Source: Streptomyces peucetius (GTDB lineage: Bacteria > Actinomycetota > Actinomycetes > Streptomycetales > Streptomycetaceae). From it: 64,000 nucleotides of DNA. Under the pieces are notes generated by a model. The model searched no databases. It saw only the letters and a program-made list of their open reading frames with translations, and had not been told where the DNA came from. The DNA is taken from assembly GCF_025854275.1 (NCBI RefSeq), contig NZ_CP107567.1, positions 4,836,001 to 4,900,000 of the forward strand, in the 5' to 3' direction. The translations under genes and the position numbers were made by a program. Shown here one piece after another: positions 1 to 10,136 of this stretch; positions within the stretch are counted from its first letter, which is position 1, and every line of letters begins with the position of its first letter.

Positions 1-344
1 TCGCCGAGCTGGCCTTCGCCTGGAAGGCGTGCCGCGCGGTCAAGTCCAACGCGATCCTGCTCGCCAAGGGCGGTGCTTCCGTGGGCGTCGGCATGGGCCA
101 GGTCAACCGGGTCGACTCCGCCAAGCTGGCGGTCGAGCGGGCCGGTGAGGAGCGGGCGCAGGGCTCGTACGCTGCCTCCGACGCGTTCTTCCCGTTCCCC
201 GACGGTCTGGAGATCCTGACCGCGGCGGGCGTCAAGGCCGTCGTGCAGCCGGGTGGTTCGGTCCGTGACGAGCTGGTCGTCGAGGCGGCGAAGAAGGCCG
301 GCGTGACGATGTACTTCACGGGGACGCGGCACTTCTTCCACTGA
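1..344 (+). CDS. purH: PurH C-terminal end (AICAR transformylase/IMP cyclohydrolase), 5' partial
   Basis: The open frame begins at base 3 and enters from outside the window, so only about the last 113 residues are seen. They carry the conserved C-terminus of the AICAR formyltransferase half of PurH: KSNAI near the left edge, [10 protein letters not shown], then [21 protein letters not shown] and the terminal TGTRHFFH. PurH carries out the last two steps of purine synthesis, using 10-formyl-THF, which links it to folD and glyA further along. Two strong hairpins follow the stop. The assignment is very secure; the start lies outside the window. Confidence 0.97.
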   Translation, partial: AELAFAWKACRAVKSNAILLAKGGASVGVGMGQVNRVDSAKLAVERAGEERAQGSYAASDAFFPFPDGLEILTAAGVKAVVQPGGSVRDELVVEAAKKAGVTMYFTGTRHFFH

Positions 345-354
345 TGCGCCCCGT

Positions 355-418
355 CGGACCGCCGCATGCCGCGGCGGTCCGGCAGCGGTGGCCCGCCCCC
401 GCACGGGGGCGGGCCACC
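355..418 (+). terminator. Tandem hairpin terminators after purH
   Basis: Two consecutive inverted repeats follow the purH stop: an 11-bp stem (355-365 with 371-381) and a 15-bp GC-rich stem (387-401 with 404-418). There is no T-tract, which is usual for Streptomyces terminators. Confidence 0.75.
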
Positions 419-451
419 ATGTCGTTCGGGAGGGCCGCACGCGGCCGGTGG

Positions 452-1275
452 TCAGGTCCGCTCGCGCAGTGCGCCCCAGGTGTCGGGGCCGACCACACCG
501 TCGACGAGGAGCCCCTTGTCGCCGTAGCGCGTGATCGTGGTGCCGGAGTAGTGGGTGCACTGCGAGATCCACGCCGGTGCGACCGGTTTGGGCGTGGTCC
601 CGGCCGGGCCGGGGTGACACCGGGCCGCGGCGCGGCCGTCTCGCGGCCGGGAGCGGAGCTGTCGACGGCCGTCGGCGACAGGGAGGACGCGGACCGCACG
701 GGGTGGTCGGCGGCCCATGCGCAGGACTCCTCGGCGCCCCGCCCCCTCGCAGACGTGGGCCGGCACGGCGGGCCCGGGCAGTGTCGATCTGCTCGCCGTA
801 GCGGTCGCGCAGCTTGTTCACGTAGTGCGCTTCGCGCTCCGCGCCGATCGCACGCAGACGCACCCGGCGCGCGCACTCGGCGTCTGCCACGGCGATGGCG
901 GTCTCCGCATCGAACGCGGCGTCCGCGGGCTGCTCAAGGGCGATGTCGACGGCGGCCTGCCTGACGTCGCCCGGGCCGCAGTACGGGTGGCCCTCGGCCC
1001 GCATGCACCGGGACCAGGCCGCCAGCGCGGCGGCGAACCGCTCGTCCTGCATCAGGTCGGGGACGTACGACGGCGTACGTCGCCGTGCGGCTGTAGTTGC
1101 TGAGCGACCAGTACGTGTCCGTCGCGGTGATCCGGCCCGCACAGCGCGAGACGCCGCCGTGCGGAATGGTCAGCAGGGAGTGCGTACCGGCCGATGCTCC
1201 CCCGGCCGAAGCGGAGGGTCTCTCCAGGCGACAGCCATACCGGGCCCCGGCACCACGATGATGGTGTACATGAAC
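452..1275 (-). pseudogene. Cluster of decayed secreted-protein gene fragments
   Basis: No intact gene fits here, but protein-like stretches appear in different minus-strand frames. A start-like segment MYTIIVVPGPGMAVAW lies near 1270. A stretch ending in TDTYWSLSNYSRTATY lies around 1080-1180 in another frame and resembles the peptidase-inhibitor I36 type seen in the next gene. A helical segment from DLMQDERFAAAL to LRDRYGEQIDT covers about 783-1065 in a shifted frame. A fragment with TITRYGDKGLLVDGVVGPDT and a stop at 452 looks like a peptidoglycan-binding or related cell-wall motif. The frame changes make a single functional product unlikely. Family names are guesses; the decay itself is seen directly. 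Confidence 0.5.
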
Positions 1276-1341
1276 TCATCCCTTCCCCCAAGGTGCCGCC
1301 GTGAGGGTAGGGAACGCCGATAAACATCTGCATGACATGCA

Positions 1342-1385
1342 GGCCGGTACGGCGCCACGCGTGATCGCGCGGCGCCGTACCGGCC
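1342..1385 (-). terminator. Hairpin terminator for the M23 peptidase remnant
   Basis: A perfect 15-bp inverted repeat (1342-1356 with 1371-1385, 14-nt loop) lies just past the stop of the minus-strand peptidase gene. Confidence 0.65.
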
Positions 1386-1419
1386 GAAGGCGTCAGGCGT
1401 TCATGCGCTCATGCCGTGC

Positions 1420-2338
1420 TCAGCACTCGCCGCGCCAGTGGAAGCGGTCGATCGTCCTGCCGCAGTCCGGGAAGTTCCCCCGCCCCTCTGCCGTGCCGTA
1501 GTGGAGGCACATGCTGCCGCCTTCCCTGAAGTACACCTGCACATGGTCGTATCCCGGCTGCGGATCGCCGTTGTTCCAGAACGACTTGCGCAGGCCGCAG
1601 GCGCTGCTGGGCTCGTCGGTGTCCGACCTGCAGACCGTGCCGGTGCCGTCGGCGCCGGAGTAGAAGCAGACGCTGCCCGCCGGGCAGTCCTGCCAGGCGG
1701 CCGGTGTGTCCGAGCAGTTCCGGCTGGTGCCGTCCGGCCATTCCCTGTTGGTGCCCGTGTACTGGACACCGTCGAAGTGCACGGCCACGCGGTGGCGTAC
1801 GTCGGTGAAGTCCCCCGATGCCAGATAGCGCTGCTCGTAGTGCAGATGGGCCCAGCCGGAGGCGCCCGTCGTCCCGATGCGTCCGATCCGGGTGGACGGC
1901 AGGACCGTCTGCCCCTTGCGGACGTAGGTCGTGGGCGCGTCCTTGAGGTGGTAGTACGCCGTGAACCAGCCGTTGCCGTGACTGATCTGGATGGTGTTCC
2001 CGGAGCCGTTGTCCCAGTGGGTGGCGGAGACCGTGCCGGCGGCGGAGGCGAGGACCGGCTTGCCGTCGGAGCCGGTGTTGCCCTTCACGAGGATGTCCAG
2101 TGCCGGGTTGTGGTCGGAGCCGTAGGTGTTGAGCTGCCACGCCGTGCCGCACGGGAACGGCATCCGGAACGGCGGCTTGGCCGCCGCCGTCGTGCCGGCG
2201 GCCCGGCCGGACCCTCCGGTCGGCCGTGGCGGAGACGGTCCCGCCCGCCAGCCCGAGCACCGCGACCCCCGCGAGCAGCACGGCCCGCAGCCTGCCCGGC
2301 CGGCCGGGCCGCGTCCGTCCGTGCATGTACCGCAGCAT
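1420..2338 (-). pseudogene. Frameshifted secreted M23 metallopeptidase with C-terminal I36-like domain
   Basis: A signal peptide starts at ATG 2338 (MLRYMHGRTRPG, hydrophobic LLAGVAVLGLAGG, ATA cleavage site) after a G-rich ribosome site, but this frame is lost near 2210-2225. The mature enzyme continues in the neighbouring frame: FRMPFPCG, the metal-binding HNPALDILV, and the HLHYEQ HxH motif of M23 lysostaphin-type endopeptidases. A Cys-rich tail (CPAGSVCFYSGADGTG) resembles peptidase inhibitor family I36. The span from ATG to stop is 919 nt, not a multiple of three, so a single indel separates export signal from catalytic domain. Both halves look otherwise intact, so this is a recent mutation or a sequencing error. 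Such enzymes cleave peptidoglycan cross-bridges outside the cell. Confidence 0.8.
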
Positions 2339-2490
2339 GATCCCCCCAGTGGACGGTGCCGACGCCGTCTCCTCGGGCGGCATCGGCACACATGCTGGGG
2401 CCGGGGGCACCTCCCGGGACACCTCGGACGTACGAGGGTGTGTGCCGGGACCGGCCGGGCGAGGGTTGCCCCCGGGCGCCCCGGAAAGGT

Positions 2491-2530
2491 CGAAGGCCGT
2501 GAACCCGCCGGGGCGGGTTCACGGCCTTCG
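2491..2530 (-). terminator. Hairpin terminator
   Basis: A 19-bp perfect inverted repeat (2491-2509 with 2512-2530) lies immediately past the stop of the minus-strand membrane protein gene at 2551. Confidence 0.75.
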
Positions 2531-2550
2531 AAGCGGCAGCGCGGCGGGAC

Positions 2551-3096
2551 TTACGCGCGCTGACGGTTGAACCAGGCGCCACCGTCGGACTTGCCGACGA
2601 ACACGGCGACGAGGATCGCGAGAACGGTGTGCACCAGGCCCACCAGGATGAACGGGTAGATACCGAGCACCGCGGTGATGATGCCGAACACCATGGCGGC
2701 GATGCGGATGCCGTTGCCGCCGCTGCCGAACTTGGCACCGAGGACGATGGCGAACACACCCCACGCGAGGATGAGCGCCACCACGAACCAGATGACGCCG
2801 ATGGAATAGTCGGCGGCCTCCTGGAACTGCAGCTCGTCGCGGAGTGCCGGGTCGTCCTTGGCCGCGCTGACGCCGAAGGCGGTCAGTGCGCCGAGGATCA
2901 CACCGATCATCTGGAGACCGCCGATGACGAACAGCATCACGCGGGCCGCCTTGACGCCGCCCGGCATCTCCTGCGGACCGACCGGCGCGTAACCGCCGCC
3001 GCCGTACGGCTGGACCGGCGGGGCCTGGGGGTAGCCGTAGCCGGGCTGCTGGCCCTGCTGCTGGCCGTAGGGGTTGTTCGGGTCGCCGAAGCTCAT
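2551..3096 (-). CDS. Small four-helix membrane protein with Gln/Pro/Gly-rich N-terminus
   Basis: A 181-residue protein starting at ATG 3096, preceded by GGAGG at good spacing. The first 50 residues are disordered and rich in Gln, Pro, Gly and Tyr (NPYGQQQGQQPGYGYPQAPP). Four hydrophobic segments follow: ARVMLFVIGGLQMIGVILG, a helix in the IGVIWFVVALILAWGVFAI region, IRIAAMVFGIITAVLGIY, and the VGLVHTVLAILVAVFVG stretch. The type is common in Streptomyces and has no assigned reaction. It stands alone, convergent with nothing, with its own terminator. A second protein of similar design lies at 42693-43241. Confidence 0.75.
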   Translation of the reverse strand: MSFGDPNNPYGQQQGQQPGYGYPQAPPVQPYGGGGYAPVGPQEMPGGVKAARVMLFVIGGLQMIGVILGALTAFGVSAAKDDPALRDELQFQEAADYSIGVIWFVVALILAWGVFAIVLGAKFGSGGNGIRIAAMVFGIITAVLGIYPFILVGLVHTVLAILVAVFVGKSDGGAWFNRQRA

Positions 3097-3217
3097 GGCG
3101 GGTTCCTCCGTGTGAAATGCGGGGACGACGCGGTCCGAGCGGAGGAACTGCACGGTCTTTACTGTTTTGCCCCCCGGCACTGCCCGCGGCACTGCGCGGC
3201 TCATCGTCGTCTGAGAG

Positions 3218-3249
3218 TTGACTTTTTGTCCAGCCGGTATCCGTATGTG
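3218..3249 (+). promoter_or_regulatory. Possible promoter upstream of folD
   Basis: TTGACT at 3218-3223 is a good -35 match. The -10 is weak: CGTATG (18-bp spacer) or TATGTG (20-bp spacer). It would give a leader of about 90 nt before folD. Confidence 0.3.
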
Positions 3250-3340
3250 TTGTGCAAGTGCAACCTGTTGGCCATCCGATCGTCGAGACGCGGGGCGAGC
3301 GGATTGGAACCGGGGCGGGTGCATCCGCGAGGATGGGGGT

Positions 3341-4210
<870 letters not shown>

Positions 4211-4237
4211 CGGGTGGCTGACCCCATGGAGGTACGC

Positions 4238-4852
4238 ATGGACAACGGCGCCGCCCACGGTTCGGGCGACGCCGCCCGGCAGGCCGGGCCGGACGCCTCG
4301 GGCGACGCCGGGGCCGGCCGTCCCGCGGCCGGCGGGACGGCGGCCGGCGGCGATGTGCCCGGCCGCGAGGTCGAGGCCGAAGCCGACGCCGAGGCGGGCG
4401 CCGGGGCCGCCGAGACGTCCGGGGAGCCGGAGGACGGTCCGGAGGACCGCCGGACAGGGTCCCGGCGGCCGCCCGCCGTTACGACCGACACCGCGCGCCC
4501 CGAGGGCGGCGGTCGCGCCGCGTCCGGGGACGCTCCCGCCCCCGCCCGCCAGTGGCCGCTGCTGAGCGTGCTCGCCCTGGTCGGCGGCGGCCTGCTGTTC
4601 GTCGGCACCGACGCGTTCGCCGACGCGGTCCGGGTCGGCACGATCCTGATCGGCGCCGGACTGATCCTCGGCGCCGTGCTGCGCCGCGTCACTCCGTCCG
4701 TCGGCATGCTCGCCGTTCGCTCCCGGTTCACCGACATGATCACGTACGGCCTGCTCGGCACGGTGATCGTGCTGCTCGCGCTGGTGGCGCAGCCGAAGCC
4801 GTGGGTCGATGTGCCCTTCCTGGAAAACGCGGTTCATTTCACGGTGCGTTAG
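4238..4852 (+). CDS. DUF3017 membrane protein
   Basis: A 204-residue protein with an Ala/Gly/Asp/Glu-rich disordered N-terminal half and three hydrophobic segments in the last 95 residues (LLSVLALVGGGLLFVGTDAF, VGTILIGAGLILGAVL, and the helix ending LLALVAQ). This is the layout of DUF3017, typically encoded right after folD in Streptomyces. ATG 4238 is preferred for its GGAGG (about 4228-4232); GTG 4214 and ATG 4226 are in-frame alternatives. The gene lies 27 nt after folD and about 110 nt before icd, suggesting an operon with folD. Function is unknown. Confidence 0.8.
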   Translation: MDNGAAHGSGDAARQAGPDASGDAGAGRPAAGGTAAGGDVPGREVEAEADAEAGAGAAETSGEPEDGPEDRRTGSRRPPAVTTDTARPEGGGRAASGDAPAPARQWPLLSVLALVGGGLLFVGTDAFADAVRVGTILIGAGLILGAVLRRVTPSVGMLAVRSRFTDMITYGLLGTVIVLLALVAQPKPWVDVPFLENAVHFTVR

Positions 4853-4964
4853 CGCCGGGGTCCGAAGTGTCGCCCTCTCGCGCGAGTAGCGTGATTCGGA
4901 GATGGCCCGTTCGTCACCCACCGTGGCAGCGGACCGGTTGCCGCGCGAGAGGGACGTTCACCCG

Positions 4965-6194
4965 ATGGCCAAGATCAAGGTAGCCAACCCAGTCGTCGAG
5001 CTCGACGGCGACGAGATGAGCCGCATCATCTGGCAGTTCATCAGAAACAAGCTGATCCTGCCGTACCTCGATGTCGAGCTGCACCGCTTCGACCTGGGCA
5101 TCCAGCATCGCGATGCCACCGGCGACCAGGTCACCGCCGATGCCGCCGACGCGATCGCGCGGCACGGCGTGGGCGTCAAGTGCGCCACGATCGGGCCCGA
5201 CGAGGCGCGGGTCGAGGAGTTCAACCTCAAGGCGATGTACCGATCGCCCGACGACACGATCCGCGAAGCCCTCGGCGGTGTCGTCTTCCGTGAGCCCGTC
5301 GTCCTCAAGAACGTTCCCCGCCCCGTGCCGCGCTGGACGAAGCCGGTCGTCGTCGCCCGGGGCGCCTTCGGTGACCAGTACCGGGCCACGGACCTCAAGA
5401 TCCCGGGCCCCGGCACGCTGACGATGACGTACCTCCCCGAGGACGGCTCGGACCCGGTCGAGGTCCAGGTGCACGCCTTCCCCGGCCCCGGTGTCGCGAT
5501 CGGCATGGCCGATCACGACGCGTCGGTCCGCGACTTCGCGCGCGGCTCGTTCCGGTACGCCCTGGCCCGCGGGCTGCCCGTCGTCCTGTCGACGAGGAAC
5601 ACCGTCCTCAGGAGGTACGACGGCCGGTTCAAGGACCTCTTCCAGGAGGTGTTCGACGCCGATTTCGCGACGGAGTTCGACCGGGCCGGCCTGACGTACG
5701 AGCACCGTCCCGTCGAGGACATGGCGGCGGCGGCGCTTGCGTCGGAGGGCGGCTTCCTGTGGGCGTGCAAGAGCCACGACGGCGACGTCCAGTCGGCCGC
5801 CGTCGCGCAGGGCTTCGGCTCTCCGGGGCTGATGACCTCGGTCCTGGTGTCCGCGGACGGCAGGACGGTCATGGCGGAGACGGCGCACGGCACGGTCACC
5901 CGGCACTACCGCCGGCACCAGCACGGCCGGGCGACGTCGACCGACCCGATCGCCTCGGTCCACGCCTGGTCACGTGGCCTCGCGCATCGGGGGAGGCTGG
6001 ACGGCACACCGGAGGTCGTCCGCTTCGCCGAGGTGCTCGAGCAGGTGTGCGCGGAGACCGTCGAGGGCGGCCAGATGACCAGGGACCTGGCGCTGCTGAT
6101 CTCCCCCAACCAGCCGTGGCAGACCACGGAGCAGTTCCTGGACACGCTCGACGCCGCCCTGCAGAAGAAGATGGCGGACCGCCTGCCGCTGTGA
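4965..6194 (+). CDS. icd: NADP-dependent isocitrate dehydrogenase, eukaryote-type homodimeric form
   Basis: A 409-residue enzyme oxidising isocitrate to 2-oxoglutarate and CO2. The start at ATG 4965 gives MAKIKVANPVVELDGDEM, the N-terminus typical of the mitochondrial/cytosolic-type (subfamily II) IDH; the open frame continues upstream without homology. Motifs: GVGVKCATIGPDEARVEEF, GGVVFREPVVLKNVPR, the substrate-binding ARGAFGDQYRATD, the metal-ligand region (DGDVQSAAVAQGFGSPGLM) and the NADP-contact AETAHGTVTRHYR. The last lines up with ETAHGTVTRHYR of eukaryotic enzymes. Many actinobacteria rely on the unrelated ~740-residue monomeric IDH, so a homodimeric form beside mdh is notable. A strong terminator follows. 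Confidence 0.93.
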   Translation: MAKIKVANPVVELDGDEMSRIIWQFIRNKLILPYLDVELHRFDLGIQHRDATGDQVTADAADAIARHGVGVKCATIGPDEARVEEFNLKAMYRSPDDTIREALGGVVFREPVVLKNVPRPVPRWTKPVVVARGAFGDQYRATDLKIPGPGTLTMTYLPEDGSDPVEVQVHAFPGPGVAIGMADHDASVRDFARGSFRYALARGLPVVLSTRNTVLRRYDGRFKDLFQEVFDADFATEFDRAGLTYEHRPVEDMAAAALASEGGFLWACKSHDGDVQSAAVAQGFGSPGLMTSVLVSADGRTVMAETAHGTVTRHYRRHQHGRATSTDPIASVHAWSRGLAHRGRLDGTPEVVRFAEVLEQVCAETVEGGQMTRDLALLISPNQPWQTTEQFLDTLDAALQKKMADRLPL

Positions 6195-6230
6195 GTCGCC
6201 GGGCCCCCGGTACAGCCCCCGTTGCAGGGC

Positions 6231-6272
6231 GACGGCGCCCGTCCTCTCCCCCGAGGGAGGACGGGCGCCGTC
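6231..6272 (+). terminator. Hairpin terminator after icd
   Basis: A perfect 16-bp inverted repeat (6231-6246 with 6257-6272) with a 10-nt loop, 37 nt past the icd stop. Confidence 0.85.
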
Positions 6273-7652
<1,380 letters not shown>

Positions 7653-7673
7653 CGCACCGCGCCTGCGGTTCTC

Positions 7674-7704
7674 CGCCCCCGGTGGCTTCGGCCACCGGGG
7701 GCGG
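7674..7704 (+). terminator. UUCG-loop terminator after mdh
   Basis: A 13-bp GC-rich stem (7674-7686 with 7691-7703) capped by a TTCG tetraloop, 22 nt past the mdh stop. Confidence 0.85.
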
Positions 7705-7799
7705 GCGCGTGTCGTTGGGGCTGCGGGGAATCCGTTCAGCGACGGACCCCGCCGGGGCCGGACGCAGCATTCCCCGTGTGGGCGTACACCTGCGGGGCG

Positions 7800-8465
7800 T
7801 CAGCCCGTGGCGGCGACCGTCGTTGCCACCGTGACCGCGACCATCGCGGCCTGCATGTTGCGGATCGCTTCACGTACGCTCTCGCCCGCCCACTGGCCGT
7901 CGGCGATCGCCGTCATCCGCGGGGCGACCTGCTTGCGCGGGAGGTCGGGGAAGGCCAGGCGGTGCAGCTTGGCGGAGTGGATCAGTGCGACCAGGCCGGC
8001 CGTGCGGTCGTCCGGGGCGGCGTCGTGGAGGACCACCGAGGCCAGGCGCTCGCGGAGTTCGCGCTCGGCCGCACCGTCCGCCTCGGGGTAGCGCCTCACC
8101 GGGAACAGGCCCAGCACCCTGTGCTGCTCCTCGGCCACCAGGCCACGCTCCCGCAGGCTGTCGATCGTGGCGCCGACAGCCTTGGAGTGGTCCTTCGTCA
8201 GCCAGTCGGTGACCTTCCGCGGCTTGCTGCGCTGGGCGGCCCAGGCCGCGAGCTGCTCCAGGCGGCCGTCGAGGAGGGCGACCCCGGTGGGGGCCTGGTC
8301 CGTGACGCGAACCCGGCCGTCGCTCACCGAGACCCGACCGGCCAGCACCAGGTCGAGCAGGATGCCGCCCGCCACGGCCCACCCGGCGGACTGCCGGTCC
8401 TTGGCCGCCCCGGACTCGTCGTCCAGCGACAGCAGCATGATCTCCTCGCCCAGCGTGACAGCCAT
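7800..8465 (-). CDS. GPP34 (GOLPH3/Vps74-like) domain protein
   Basis: A 221-residue cytosolic protein with a single GPP34 domain: N-terminal LGEEIMLLSLDDESG, the GGILLDLVLAGRVSVSDGRV segment, the LRERGLVAEEQHRVLGLFP segment and an Ala/Val-rich C-terminus. In eukaryotes GOLPH3/Vps74 bind phosphatidylinositol-4-phosphate; the actinobacterial relatives are abundant but uncharacterised and probably bind membranes or lipid headgroups. ATG 8465 has GAGGGG upstream. It converges on mdh and borders degraded genes at 8600-9246. Family assignment is sound, role unknown. Confidence 0.88.
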   Translation of the reverse strand: MAVTLGEEIMLLSLDDESGAAKDRQSAGWAVAGGILLDLVLAGRVSVSDGRVRVTDQAPTGVALLDGRLEQLAAWAAQRSKPRKVTDWLTKDHSKAVGATIDSLRERGLVAEEQHRVLGLFPVRRYPEADGAAERELRERLASVVLHDAAPDDRTAGLVALIHSAKLHRLAFPDLPRKQVAPRMTAIADGQWAGESVREAIRNMQAAMVAVTVATTVAATG

Positions 8466-8599
8466 GCGTGTTCCCCTCGGTCGGTAGTCCTTGATCAGTG
8501 GGACGAGGGGGCGGTCCGGTCAGTTCCCTTGTGGGCGCTCCGCCACTCACACCTGCCGGCAGTCGCGACAGTCGCGGCAGCACTTCGAGGTAGGCGCAC

Positions 8600-8945
8600 A
8601 TGTCCTCGTCACGCGGCTCGACCAGGGTGAAGGGACCGCCGAGCCCTGCGTGGCAACCGAGCGCGGTCGGCCTCACCTGGATCTCGATGTGCCGGTGCTG
8701 CCCGAGCTCCAGAAGATGGAGCAGCTGTGCGCGCATGACCTCCGGTTCGCCGACGGTCCGTTGCAGAACGACCTCTTCGAGGATGAAGCTCAGCGACGGT
8801 GCCGGCTGCCGCGTCAGCAGCTGCTGCCTGGCCGGCCGGGCCCCACCCGGCGTTCGATCTCCTCGTCGTCGAGCGCCGGAAGGTGCGCGACGTGCACGGC
8901 TCTCGCGTACTCCTCCATCTGCAACAGCCCGTCATGCGAACGGGG
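8600..8945 (-). pseudogene. Fragment of an XRE-family regulator (DUF5753 domain)
   Basis: The minus strand reads HDGLLQMEEYARAV and DDEEIERRVG in one frame, then, after a frameshift near 8845, ARQQLLTRQPAPSLSFILEE, VMRAQLLHLLELGQH, GPFTLVEPRDEDMCAYLE in another. This is the ligand-like DUF5753 domain that follows the helix-turn-helix in a large Streptomyces regulator family (expected text around PGLLQTEDYARAV). The helix-turn-helix half and the C-terminal end are missing, so it is truncated at both ends and shifted inside. Confidence 0.75.
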
Positions 8946-8949
8946 ACAG

Positions 8950-9246
8950 GTGCTCGCGACGGCGGCCCGAGCGCTGGAAGGCATCGGGTTCGAAGACGCC
9001 CAGAAGACGGTGCAGTTGCTCAGTGTCCACATCGGTCTGCTGGTGGCCCAGGTCGAGGAGCTGGCCCTCGCGCTTCCCGTCGGCGAACAGGGCCGCTGCC
9101 ACGCCCTCGCCTCGGTCGGCGAGGCGTGCCGCAAGACGCGCGCGGGCGGCGTGGCAGGGTCCGGCCCGCAGCGGCGGGCGGAACAACTGGCCCGCGTGTG
9201 CCGGGCGCTGCTGCACCACTGGGAGCGGCCCGGTCGGCGATGGCGC
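8950..9246 (+). pseudogene. Possible DUF6415-type gene remnant
   Basis: From a GTG at 8950 the plus strand reads LEGIGFEDAQKTVQLLSVHI, LLVAQVEELALALP and CHALASVGEACRK, ending in RVCRALLHHWE. The helical pattern resembles DUF6415 proteins, which often accompany XRE/DUF5753 regulators. The frame has no clear start or ribosome site and runs without a stop into the next gene, so it is probably a remnant lacking its N-terminus. Confidence 0.45.
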
Positions 9247-9258
9247 AGGATGGGGCGC

Positions 9259-9786
9259 ATGTCCTCGACCACCGCGATACCTGACGCCGTCCACCTGGCC
9301 ACGGACACCGGCCAGAACTCGGTGGTCGTATTCGGGATCGTGATCCTCGGCCTGCTGGTTCTGATCACGCTGTGCGTGTACCTCTTCCCGGCGTTCGCCG
9401 CGCGCGGCCGTTTCAGCGCACCGACCCTCGCCGGGACGCTGCGGGACGTGGCGCTGGTGTGTGTGACGGTGGCGCTGGCGATCTATCTGTTCGGCCTCAT
9501 GTGCACCGTCCGTCTGGAGAACGAGTGGTACACGTGCGGGCCACAGCGGTACGGGTACTCATCGCCGGTGGACAGGCCCGGCCTCGAGAACATGGAGGAC
9601 AGCCTGTTTCCCGTGAGCTCCGTCTGCCGCTGGTCGGACGGATACGCGTACGACTTCGTGCCGGCCTTCGTGAACCCCGTGGTCTTCACGCTGCTGTCCC
9701 TCGCGGCGATCGGGGTCATCGCGGCGGGTGCGGCACTGACGCACACGGGCGCCAGGCGGGATCTGGCAGCTCGGGATCGTCACTGA
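9259..9786 (+). CDS. Unknown membrane protein with Cys-containing extracytoplasmic loop
   Basis: From ATG 9259 a 175-residue protein of unknown family. Three membrane segments are visible: VVVFGIVILGLLVLITLCVY (about residues 23-43), DVALVCVTVALAIYLFGLMC (about 61-80), and a C-terminal helix (VFTLLSLAAIGVIAAGAAL). The loop between the last two is polar, aromatic and holds two Cys (in ENEWYTCGPQRYGY and SSVCRWSDGYAYD) that could form a disulfide. The upstream frame is open but belongs to the DUF6415-like debris, so the exact start is uncertain. Confidence 0.65.
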   Translation: MSSTTAIPDAVHLATDTGQNSVVVFGIVILGLLVLITLCVYLFPAFAARGRFSAPTLAGTLRDVALVCVTVALAIYLFGLMCTVRLENEWYTCGPQRYGYSSPVDRPGLENMEDSLFPVSSVCRWSDGYAYDFVPAFVNPVVFTLLSLAAIGVIAAGAALTHTGARRDLAARDRH

Positions 9787-10136
9787 GTACAGCGGCGCCG
9801 ATCGGTGCTCCGGAGAGGAGGCCCGGTCTCGTCGGCGCGCCACATCACTGGCTCGTCAGCGTCCTGCCGGACCATGCATTCGTGCCACTCGGGCTGGGCG
9901 ATGCCGTTCAGACCCGCGGTGCGCACTCGGTGCCGTTCCACCCCTGGTCACCGATCCGGTCGAGCATCCGCCTCTCGAGACGCACCCACGTGTCACGGTC
10001 CGTCCGTGCCCCGACCGAGCGGCGCTGCATTCTCGAGGCGCCGCGCCCGCGGCGATCACACGAGGAACAGCGCATGCGGTCCTCGGACACGCCGGGGCCG
10101 AGCGTGACCTCGCCGCGCGGCGCGCCGGCGCTTCCG
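9787..10136. other. Gap of about 350 bp without a clear gene
   Basis: No intact gene is recognised. On the minus strand around 9800-9925 one frame reads GLNGIAQPEWHECMVRQ with acceptable amino-acid composition and a stop opposite the end of the preceding gene; it could be the tail of another lost gene. No repeats or hairpins stand out. Confidence 0.35.
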
